Part shown: positions 1-5,068 of the stretch, one piece after another | How the letters are laid out: the number at the start of each line of letters is the position of its first letter | How positions within the stretch are numbered: the first letter of the stretch is position 1 | From: Azoarcus sp. | GTDB lineage: Bacteria > Pseudomonadota > Gammaproteobacteria > Burkholderiales > Rhodocyclaceae | Direction of reading: 5' to 3' | NCBI GenBank assembly: GCA_031259795.1 | Contig: JAIRLA010000088.1 | Coordinates: 1-5,221 of the forward strand | DNA length: 5,221 nt | Notes under the pieces: generated by a model | Database searches by the model: none | What the model saw: the letters and a program-made list of their open reading frames with translations, nothing else | Told to the model about the DNA's origin: nothing | Made by a program: the position numbers and the translations under genes

Positions 1-560
1 CGCTGGTGGTGACGCTGCCCCTGGTGTTGCTGGCGATTCCTTCGGTGTTGATCGGCCTCTTCACTATCGAGCCGCTGCTTTTCGGCGACTGGTTCGGCGA
101 GGCGATCTTCGTCGGCGACCATCATCCCGCCCTCGGGGAGATGGCGCAATCTTTCCACGGCGGATGGGCGATGGCGCTGCACGGCCTGACGGGCGCGCCC
201 TTCTGGCTGGCGCTTCTCGGCGTCGCGGCGGCGTGGGCGCTCTACATGCTGCGGCCCGGCTGGCCCGCCATCCTGCAACGCCGCCTCGCCGCGCTCGATA
301 CCGTGCTGGAAAACAAATACTACTTCGACCGCTTCAACGAAGTCGTCTTCGCCGGCGGCGCGCGCCTGCTCGGCGGAGAATTGTGGCGCAGGGGCGATCA
401 GGGGCTGATCGATGGCGTCGGCGTGGCGGGCGCTTCGAGGCTGGTGGTGTTCGCCGCGCGCATGATGAGCTTCTTCCAGACCGGACACCTTTATCAATAC
501 GCCTTCACCATGATCGCCGGGGTGTTCATCCTGCTCACCTTCTGGATCGTGCGCGGCTGA
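1..560 (+). CDS. nuoL: NADH-quinone oxidoreductase subunit L, C-terminal part (5' end outside window)
   Basis: NuoL is the most distal antiporter-like subunit of the complex I membrane arm and contributes to proton pumping in the cytoplasmic membrane. Only the last 185 residues are present; the frame enters at base 3 and stops with TGA at 558-560. A hydrophobic helix lies at fragment residues 2-20 (motif TLPLVLLAIPS) and another at about 62-83. Next comes the conserved KYYFDRFNE stretch (105-113), in the region where NuoL forms its long lateral helix along NuoM and NuoN. A final membrane helix spans about 163-183, as expected for the C-terminal anchor. The lateral helix and C-terminal anchor distinguish NuoL from NuoM and NuoN, and the following nuoM and nuoN confirm the assignment. 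The catalytic lysine and glutamate residues lie upstream of the window and cannot be checked. GTG codons at 6 and 9 are internal valines, not starts. Confidence 0.96.
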   Translation, partial: LVVTLPLVLLAIPSVLIGLFTIEPLLFGDWFGEAIFVGDHHPALGEMAQSFHGGWAMALHGLTGAPFWLALLGVAAAWALYMLRPGWPAILQRRLAALDTVLENKYYFDRFNEVVFAGGARLLGGELWRRGDQGLIDGVGVAGASRLVVFAARMMSFFQTGHLYQYAFTMIAGVFILLTFWIVRG

Positions 561-659
561 TGAGGGGCGGATGGACAGCGGCAACGACAGCGGCAACAAT
601 GGCGGCGGCGAGCGCGTGAGCGAACGCGCCATGGACGGCGCACAGAACGGAAAACAACG
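561..659 (+). other. nuoL-nuoM intergenic gap with 30-codon mini-ORF (571-663)
   Basis: This 99-bp spacer is the longest gap in the operon. An ATG at 571 opens a 30-codon frame ending in TGA at 661-663, so its stop overlaps the nuoM ATG (660-662) as ATGA. The predicted peptide begins MDSGNDSGNNGGGERVSERA and is polar and low in complexity, with no recognisable domain. GAGGGG at 562-567 could serve as a ribosome binding site but is only 3 nt from the ATG, which is closer than usual. A second, 19-codon frame starts at 560, overlapping the nuoL stop, and ends at 619. Either frame could keep ribosomes moving from nuoL to nuoM, whose own ribosome binding site is weak. I do not claim a functional protein; chance opening of a GC-rich spacer is the simpler explanation. 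Confidence 0.3.
574..597 (+). repeat. 12-bp perfect tandem duplication
   Basis: GACAGCGGCAAC occurs twice without a gap (574-585 and 586-597), encoding DSGN-DSGN in the mini-ORF frame. The unit is a multiple of three, so copy-number change would leave that frame intact. It looks like a replication-slippage product in a spacer. Confidence 0.9.
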
Positions 660-2150
660 ATGACGGACATCCCCTTCCTCAGCTTGGCGATCTGGATACC
701 GATCCTCGGCGGCTTGTTGACGCTCGCGACCGGCCCCGACCGCAATGCCCGGATGGCGCGCACCGTGGCGCTGCTGGCGGCGATCCTCGGCTTCGCCGTG
801 ACCCTCCCGCTCTATATCCGGTTCGATGCCGCCAGCGCGGCGATGCAATTCAGGGAACAGGCCCCCTGGATCGCCCACTTCAATATCCACTACGCCCTCG
901 GCATCGATGGCATCTCGCTGTGGTTCATCCTGCTCAACGCTTTCATCACCATCGTGGTCGTGCTCGCGGGCTGGCGGATCATCCAGAGCCGGGTCGCGCA
1001 ATACATGGCCGCTTTCCTCATCATGTCCGGGCTGATGAATGGCATCTTCGCGGCCCTCGATGGCGTGCTGTTCTACGTCTTCTTTGAAGCCTCGCTCATT
1101 CCGCTCTACCTCATCATCGGGATATGGGGCGGCCCCAACCGCGTCCATGCCGCGATCAAATTCTTCCTCTTCACCCTCGCCGGTTCGCTGCTGATGCTGC
1201 TGGCGCTGCTCTATCTCTACAACGTCTCGCACAGCTTCGATATCCTCGCCTGGCGCCACACCGGCCTGGGCATGACGGCGCAATCGCTGATCTTCTTCGC
1301 CTTCCTCGCCGCTTTCGGCGTCAAAGTGCCGATGTGGCCGGTACACACTTGGCTGCCCGACGCCCACGTTGAAGCGCCCACCGGCGGCTCGGTGGCGCTG
1401 GCGGCCATCGCCCTGAAACTCGGCGCATACGGCTTCGTGCGCTTCTCCCTGCCGATCGCGCCGGACGCCGCCGTGGTCTGGGCGCCGCTGGTCATCACCC
1501 TGTCGCTCGTCGCCGTGGTCTATATCGGCTTCGTCGCACTGGCGCAGACCGACATGAAAAAGCTGGTCGCCTACTCCTCGATCTCCCACATGGGCTTCGT
1601 GACCCTGGGCTTTTTCATGCACAACCAACTCGGCCTCGAAGGCGCGCTGATCCAGATGATTTCGCACGGCTTCGTCTCCGCCGCGATGTTCCTCTGTATC
1701 GGCGTGCTCTACGACCGCATGCACTCGCGCCAGATCGCCGACTACGGCGGCGTGGTGAACACCATGCCGAAATTCGCCGCCTTCTTCATGCTCTTCGCCA
1801 TGGCCAACGCCGGGCTGCCCGCCACCAGCGGCTTCGTCGGCGAATTCACCGTCATCCTCGGCGCGGTGCAGTACAACTTCTGGATCGGGCTGCTCGCGGC
1901 GACCACCCTGGTCCTCGGCGCGGCCTATACGCTGTGGATGTACAAGCGCGTCGTGTTCGGCGCCGTCGCCAACGAACAAGTCGCCGGTCTCGCCGACATC
2001 GGCGCGCGCGAATTCCTCATCCTCGCGGTTCTCGCCGCCTGCGTGCTGGCCATGGGCCTCTACCCCTTCCCCTTCACCGAAGTCATGCACGCCTCGGTGG
2101 ATCAACTCCTGGAGCATGTCGCCGCCGGCAAGCTCACCCCGCGCCCCTGA
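660..2150 (+). CDS. nuoM: NADH-quinone oxidoreductase subunit M
   Basis: NuoM is the middle antiporter-like subunit of the complex I membrane arm and forms one proton channel. The 496-residue product is close to the usual length (about 490-510) and is hydrophobic throughout, consistent with the 14 helices of the family. Key charged residues are in place: E143 in FFEASLIPLY, K222 in GVKVPMWPVHTWLPDAH, K253 in IALKLGAYG, and E395 in GFVGEFTVIL. By family alignment these correspond to E. coli E144, K234, K265 and E407. The N-terminus MTDIPFLSLAIWIPILGGLL looks like a normal NuoM start, supporting ATG at 660. The upstream ribosome binding site is poor (ACGGA around 647-651), so translation may depend on coupling to upstream reading. 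No frameshift or missing segment was seen. Confidence 0.98.
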   Translation: MTDIPFLSLAIWIPILGGLLTLATGPDRNARMARTVALLAAILGFAVTLPLYIRFDAASAAMQFREQAPWIAHFNIHYALGIDGISLWFILLNAFITIVVVLAGWRIIQSRVAQYMAAFLIMSGLMNGIFAALDGVLFYVFFEASLIPLYLIIGIWGGPNRVHAAIKFFLFTLAGSLLMLLALLYLYNVSHSFDILAWRHTGLGMTAQSLIFFAFLAAFGVKVPMWPVHTWLPDAHVEAPTGGSVALAAIALKLGAYGFVRFSLPIAPDAAVVWAPLVITLSLVAVVYIGFVALAQTDMKKLVAYSSISHMGFVTLGFFMHNQLGLEGALIQMISHGFVSAAMFLCIGVLYDRMHSRQIADYGGVVNTMPKFAAFFMLFAMANAGLPATSGFVGEFTVILGAVQYNFWIGLLAATTLVLGAAYTLWMYKRVVFGAVANEQVAGLADIGAREFLILAVLAACVLAMGLYPFPFTEVMHASVDQLLEHVAAGKLTPRP

Positions 2151-2180
2151 GCAGGCGCGGCCCTGACGGACATCCAGAAA

Positions 2181-3659
2181 ATGAACTTCGTGGCCCCCGA
2201 ACTCTACCCGGCGACGGCGGAAATCCTCGTCGCGCTCATGGCGCTGGCGCTCATGCTGGCGACGGCCTTCGCGCGCGGCTGTGCGCGCCCCCTCGCCTAC
2301 GCGCTCGCGCAAATCACCCTGGCCGCGGCGGCGTTCGCCACCCTGCTGACCCTCGGCGTCGACGCCCGCCACACCTTCAACGGAACCTTCGTCCACGACC
2401 TCCTCGGCGGCCTGCTCAAACTGGCGGTCTACCTCGCCATGGCGATCGCCCTCCTCTACGGACGCGCTTGGCTCGCCGCGCGCCGGCTCGATCGCCCCGA
2501 ATACTACCTGCTCGCCATCCTGATGACGCTGGGCATGATGGTGATGATCGCCGCCAACCACCTGCTGACGCTCTACATCGGCCTCGAAATGATGTCGCTG
2601 TCGCTCTACGCGCTCGTGGCCTTCGACCGTGACGCGGCGCGCTCCACCGAAGCCGGGATGAAATACTTCGTCCTCGGCGCGCTCGCCTCCGGCCTGCTGC
2701 TCTACGGCATGTCCATGATCTACGGCGCCACGGGCGCGCTGGAACTGCCCGCCATCGCACAGGCCGTGAGCGGCCAATCGGCCCGCGAACCCGTACTGCT
2801 CCTCGGCCTCGTCTTCCTCGTGGCCGGTATCTCCTTCAAGCTCGGCGTCGTGCCCTTCCACATGTGGGCCCCCGATGTCTATCAGGGCGCCCCCACCGCC
2901 GTCACCCTCATCCTCGCCACCGCCCCCAAATTCGCCGCCCTCGCCCTCGCCGCGCGGCTGCTGCCGGGCGGCTTGCCCGGCCTTGCCGCGCACTGGCAAA
3001 CCATGCTGATGCTCGTCGCCGCCGCCTCCCTCATCCTCGGCAACCTCGCCGCCCTGGCGCAGCACAACATCAAGCGCATGCTGGCTTATTCCGGCATCTC
3101 GCACATGGGCTTCATGCTGCTCGGACTACTCTCCGGCGTTGTCGAAGGCCAAAACGGCCTGGCCACCGATGCCTACGGCGGCGCCCTGTTCTACGTCATC
3201 GCCTACGTACTCATGAGCCTCGCCGCCTTCGGCATGGTCATCCTCCTGTCGCGCGCCGGTTTCGAGGCCGAAAACATCGAAGACTTCAAAGGACTGAACC
3301 GCCGCAGCCCGTGGTTCGCCATACTCATGCTGTTCGTCATGTTCTCCATGGCGGGCATCCCCTTCTTCATCGGCTTCTTCGCCAAATTCGCCGTCCTCCA
3401 GTCCGCCATCGCCGCCGGGCACTACTGGCTCGCGGCGCTGGCAATCGTGATGTCGCTGATCGGCGCCTTCTACTACCTGCGCATCGTCAAACTCATGTAC
3501 TTCGATGAACCCGCCGGCAACGCCCCCCTGCAAGCCCCGGCGGGCATGCAAATCATGCTCTCGGTCAACGGCCTCGCCATCGCCGCGCTCGGACTCGCGC
3601 CGGAAATGCTGTTCGCCCTGTGCGCGCAGGCCATGCGCACCTCCATCGTCGGCGGCTGA
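2181..3659 (+). CDS. nuoN: NADH-quinone oxidoreductase subunit N
   Basis: NuoN is the antiporter-like subunit nearest the quinone-reducing arm and forms another proton channel. The 492-residue length matches the family (E. coli about 485). The N-terminus (MNFVAPELYPATAEI) is typical of betaproteobacterial NuoN and supports ATG at 2181, 30 bp after nuoM. Characteristic residues are E136 in IGLEMMSLSLYAL, K161 in EAGMKYFVLGALASG, K220 in ISFKLGVVPFHMWAPD, K250 in ATAPKFAALAL, and K402 in IGFFAKFAVLQ. By alignment these are the known pumping-channel residues (E. coli E133, K158, K217, K247, K395). VYQGAPT at 233-239 and IKRMLAYSGISHMGF at 297-311 are strong family motifs. The preceding spacer has no strong Shine-Dalgarno. 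The gene is intact. Confidence 0.98.
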   Translation: MNFVAPELYPATAEILVALMALALMLATAFARGCARPLAYALAQITLAAAAFATLLTLGVDARHTFNGTFVHDLLGGLLKLAVYLAMAIALLYGRAWLAARRLDRPEYYLLAILMTLGMMVMIAANHLLTLYIGLEMMSLSLYALVAFDRDAARSTEAGMKYFVLGALASGLLLYGMSMIYGATGALELPAIAQAVSGQSAREPVLLLGLVFLVAGISFKLGVVPFHMWAPDVYQGAPTAVTLILATAPKFAALALAARLLPGGLPGLAAHWQTMLMLVAAASLILGNLAALAQHNIKRMLAYSGISHMGFMLLGLLSGVVEGQNGLATDAYGGALFYVIAYVLMSLAAFGMVILLSRAGFEAENIEDFKGLNRRSPWFAILMLFVMFSMAGIPFFIGFFAKFAVLQSAIAAGHYWLAALAIVMSLIGAFYYLRIVKLMYFDEPAGNAPLQAPAGMQIMLSVNGLAIAALGLAPEMLFALCAQAMRTSIVGG

Positions 3660-3673
3660 AGAGCGGCGCGCGC

Positions 3674-4015
3674 ATGGCGAGCAACACCGCGGACTGGATC
3701 GTACCGGGGCTGGCCTTCGTGGCCGCCAACCTGCCTTTCCTCTTCGAGCGGATACTGTTCATGATCCCGCCCGCCCATGGACAAAAAGCATTCGGCTGGC
3801 GGCTGCTGGAACTCCTCCTCCTCTACCTCATGGTGGGCATCTTCGCCGCCGCGCTCGAACAAAGCGCCTACGGCGCCGTCTACCCGCAAGGCTGGCCCTT
3901 CTACGTCACCACCCTGTGCCTGTTTGCCGTATTCGCCTTTCCCGGCTTCGTCTACCGCTACCTGTGGCGCGGCAACCGCGGTCGCGCGGCGAAAAAAGAG
4001 GAGGACATAAAATGA
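3674..4015 (+). CDS. DUF2818-like small membrane protein
   Basis: This 113-residue protein matches what I recall of the DUF2818 family, found next to nuoN in Betaproteobacteria; its biochemical role is not established to my knowledge. Hydrophobic segments lie at about 8-30 (WIVPGLAFVAANLPFLF, then ERILFMI), 44-61 (LLELLLLYLMVGIFAAAL) and 75-97 (PFYVTTLCLFAVFAFPGFVYRYL). This suggests three membrane helices and a short basic-acidic tail (RGNRGRAAKKEEDIK). Conserved-looking features are ANLPF, E62-Q63 at a membrane edge, and the YPQGWPFYV stretch. The start is set at ATG 3674, 14 bp after the nuoN stop, because the protein then opens with the family-like first helix. An in-frame ATG at 3620 would overlap nuoN by 40 bp and add an arginine-rich, non-membrane leader. 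It shares ATGA with the next gene. A complex I accessory or assembly role is inferred from position only. Confidence 0.85.
   Translation: MASNTADWIVPGLAFVAANLPFLFERILFMIPPAHGQKAFGWRLLELLLLYLMVGIFAAALEQSAYGAVYPQGWPFYVTTLCLFAVFAFPGFVYRYLWRGNRGRAAKKEEDIK
3999..4004 (+). promoter_or_regulatory. Strong Shine-Dalgarno for the NUDIX gene
   Basis: AGGAGG lies 7 nt before the ATG at 4012, inside the last codons of the DUF2818 gene. It is the best ribosome binding site in the window. With the ATGA overlap at 4012-4015 it fixes the NUDIX start and allows both coupled and independent initiation. Confidence 0.85.
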
Positions 4016-4569
4016 GCAGCGTCGAAAAACCAAACGATCCCCTGCAAGAGACCTGCCTGCAAGCGCGGCGGGTCTTCGATGGCATCCTGCTGAAAGTCGA
4101 CCGCGACCGCGTGCGCCTGCCCGATGGCCGCGAAGTATTGCGGGAATACATCCGCCACCCCGGCGCGGTGGCCGTGATCGCGCAACACGCGGACGGGCGC
4201 ATCATCTTCGAGCGCCAATTCCGCCACCCCCTGCGGCGCGCCTTTCTCGAACTGCCCGCCGGCAAAATCGACCCCGGCGAAGAACCCCTCGCCGCCGCCC
4301 GCCGGGAACTGCGCGAAGAAACCGGATTCAAGGCCGCCGACTGGCGTCGCCTTGGCGTCATGCACCCATGCATCGGCTACTCCGACGAACACATCGAAAT
4401 CTTCCTCGCCCGCGGCCTGCACGAGACCGGCCAACAATGGGACGAAGGCGAATTCCTCGAACTACTCGCCTTCACCCCGGGCGAAGCCGTAACAGCGATA
4501 CGCGACGGCCGCATCACCGACGGCAAGACCATCACCGCCCTCTTCCTCGCCCTGCCGTTCCTGTCCTGA
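4012..4569 (+). CDS. NUDIX hydrolase, ADP-ribose pyrophosphatase-like
   Basis: NUDIX hydrolases cleave nucleoside diphosphates linked to another group, using divalent metal. The 185-residue protein has a complete Nudix box at residues 84-106: G84, E90, R98, E99, L100, E102, E103, G105 and F106 fit GX5EX7REUXEEXGU. Upstream features fit the ADP-ribose/nucleotide-sugar pyrophosphatase branch: VLREYIRHPGAVAVIAQ (42-58) and FERQFRHPLRRAFLELPAG (66-84). Downstream, GYSDEH (122-127) offers the acidic loop residues D125/E126 that often help catalysis. The proline expected 16 residues after the box glycine in many ADP-ribose pyrophosphatases is isoleucine (I121), with a proline instead at P119. The substrate is therefore uncertain: ADP-ribose, GDP-mannose or another nucleotide-sugar are alternatives. 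The start at ATG 4012 is set by the AGGAGG site and the ATGA overlap. An earlier in-frame start at 3505 would run through nuoN and the DUF2818 gene and is rejected. No signal peptide is seen, so it is cytoplasmic. Confidence 0.93.
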   Translation: MSSVEKPNDPLQETCLQARRVFDGILLKVDRDRVRLPDGREVLREYIRHPGAVAVIAQHADGRIIFERQFRHPLRRAFLELPAGKIDPGEEPLAAARRELREETGFKAADWRRLGVMHPCIGYSDEHIEIFLARGLHETGQQWDEGEFLELLAFTPGEAVTAIRDGRITDGKTITALFLALPFLS

Positions 4570-4612
4570 CGCGCCCCCGCCTGTCTTCCCTCCGGCCCGC
4601 GTTCATCAGCGG
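4570..4612. other. Short spacer after the operon; no clear terminator
   Basis: The 43 bases after the NUDIX stop are C-rich and hold no stem followed by a T-run. At 4605-4615 ATCAGCGGCGC is the reverse complement of 4989-4999 inside the repeat mosaic, so repeat-derived DNA begins about here. The operon may end by Rho or within the downstream hairpins. Confidence 0.5.
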
Positions 4613-4636
4613 CGCGGCAATCCAGTTCCAACCAAA
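4613..4636 (+). repeat. 24-bp direct repeat, copy 1 (partial REP-like unit)
   Basis: Bases 4613-4636 are identical to 4675-4698 (core GGCAATCCAGTTCCAACC), 62 bp apart. Only the right-hand part of the REP-like unit is present here. To its left is an inverted fragment of a P palindrome edge (4605-4615), so this looks like a truncated older insertion. Confidence 0.88.
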
Positions 4637-4640
4637 ACTT

Positions 4641-4650
4641 CCCCCCCCCC
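4641..4650. repeat. Homopolymer tract of ten C
   Basis: Ten consecutive C sit between the truncated and the full REP-like copies. The tract is non-coding as far as I can tell. Its length is likely unstable by slippage and also prone to sequencing error. Confidence 0.9.
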
Positions 4651-4698
4651 TCGTCATTGCGAGGAGCGAAGCGACGCGGCAATCCAGTTCCAACCAAA
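4651..4698 (+). repeat. REP-like unit, complete copy
   Basis: The unit opens with TCGTCATTGCGAGGAGCGAA and runs through GCGACGCGGCAATCCAG to the P palindrome. ATTGC (4656-4660) and GCAAT (4679-4683) form a short inverted pair around a GGAGCGAAGCGACGC core at 4663-4677; that core recurs at 4700-4714. This sequence type, CGTCATTGCGAG...GCAATCC, is one I recognise as a common interspersed intergenic repeat in proteobacterial genomes. Its right end carries the second 24-bp direct repeat (4675-4698) and overlaps the left arm of P1. Confidence 0.85.
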
Positions 4699-4787
4699 CG
4701 GAGCGAAGCGACGCTGATTAAAAAGGGGAAACGCCCGTCCACGCCCCGCCGCAAAGAAATCAGAGTCGCTTCGCTCCGCATGGTTGG
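4690..4787. repeat. Palindromic element P1 (23-bp arms, 52-nt centre)
   Basis: Arms at 4690-4712 and 4765-4787 are reverse complements at 21 of 23 positions, including a perfect 14-bp match (4699-4712 against 4765-4778, CGGAGCGAAGCGAC). After single unpaired bases, the inner pair CTGATT (4714-4719) and AATCAG (4758-4763) extends the stem. The centre holds AAAAAGGGGAAACGCCCG (4720-4737) and a CACGCCCCGCCGC stretch. A long hairpin could form in RNA or extruded DNA. There is no transposase and no evident target duplication, so it resembles a REP/MITE-like passive repeat. Confidence 0.88.
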
Positions 4788-4828
4788 CCCCCCCCTCTCC
4801 CTAGCCCTCTCCCCCCTGCGGGGGGCGA

Positions 4829-4897
4829 GGGGAATTCTTTGGGCATGGGGAATTCTTTGGGCATGGGGAATTCTTTGGGCATGGGGAATCCTTTGGA
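4829..4897 (+). repeat. 18-bp tandem repeat, three perfect copies plus one degenerate
   Basis: The unit GGGGAATTCTTTGGGCAT occurs at 4829-4846, 4847-4864 and 4865-4882 without change. A fourth, decayed copy starts at 4883 (GGGGAATCCTTTGG) and runs into an A-rich spacer. The array sits at the tip of palindrome H1, and one inverted partner of the unit core follows at 4906-4917. The unit is divisible by three and would read GILWAW in one frame, but there is no sign that it is translated. Confidence 0.95.
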
Positions 4898-4922
4898 AAA
4901 ACCAAGCCCAAAGAATTAACTC

Positions 4923-4946
4923 CCCTCCCCCGCTTGCGGGGGAGGG
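4923..4946. other. Strong GC hairpin inside H1
   Basis: CCCTCCCCCGC (4923-4933) and GCGGGGGAGGG (4936-4946) are perfect 11-bp arms around TT; in practice this gives a 10-bp stem with a CTTG tetraloop. No T-run follows on either strand, so it is not a standard intrinsic terminator, though it could stall polymerase or protect mRNA ends. Confidence 0.75.
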
Positions 4947-4968
4947 TGGCCGAAGGCCGGGAGAGGGC

Positions 4969-5068
4969 TTCCAACCATCCGGCGCGCAGCGCCGCTGATT
5001 AAAAAGGGGAAACGCCCGTCCACGCCCCGCCGCAAAGAAAACAGAGTCGCTTCGCTCCGCATGGTTGG
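4969..5068. repeat. Palindromic element P2, diverged left arm
   Basis: This is the second copy of P, at a constant 281-bp offset from P1. From 4993 on it differs from P1 only at 5041 (A instead of T), which breaks the inner AATCAG arm. The left arm differs at 4978, 4979, 4983, 4987 and 4992. Three of these are A-to-C relative to P1, turning GGAGCGAAGCGAC into GGCGCGCAGCGCC. The changed arm pairs less well with the right arm (4 mismatches in 23) but gains its own hairpin, CGGCGC-GCA-GCGCCG at 4980-4994. Confidence 0.88.

Larger units (their letters stand above)
4788..4970. repeat. C-rich/G-rich palindromic element H1
   Basis: This large imperfect palindrome lies between TGGTTGG (4781-4787) and CCAACCA (4971-4977). 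Outer arms GCCCTCTCCC (4804-4813) and GGGAGAGGGC (4959-4968) are perfect reverse complements. The inner arms AATTCTTTGGGC (for example 4869-4880) and GCCCAAAGAATT (4906-4917) are also perfect. Each half has its own hairpin: 4805-4816 with 4820-4831 (11 of 12 bp, TGC loop), and 4923-4933 with 4936-4946 (11 bp arms). The right half adds GGCC-GAA-GGCC at 4948-4958. CCCTCTCCC-type repeats of this kind are, from general knowledge, widespread intergenic repeats in proteobacteria. Confidence 0.82.

Noticed and set aside
661..2175. Shared 12-mer TGACGGACATCC at the nuoM start (661-672) and just before nuoN (2164-2175)
   Set aside because: One exact match of this length in a GC-rich operon, partly inside nuoM codons, is too little to call a regulatory site.
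3505..4011. Long upstream extension of the NUDIX frame
   Set aside because: It would overlap nuoN and the whole DUF2818 gene, and its translation is proline/arginine-rich shadow sequence. The AGGAGG site places the start at 4012.
4377..4781. Minus-strand frame of 134 codons across the NUDIX end and repeats
   Set aside because: It overlaps a well-supported gene on the other strand, is arginine- and serine-rich in the manner of GC-rich shadow frames, and starts in repeat DNA.
4923..4946. Intrinsic terminator for the nuo operon
   Set aside because: The stem is strong, but no T-run follows on the + strand and it lies over 350 bp after the last gene.
4657..4998. 113-codon + strand frame reading through the repeats, with GILWAW repeats
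   Set aside because: It lies entirely in palindromic and tandem repeat DNA, has no ribosome binding site and no domain. Stretches like PPPLAGEGGRRPGEG are the familiar translation of this C/G-rich repeat type and commonly give spurious hypothetical proteins.
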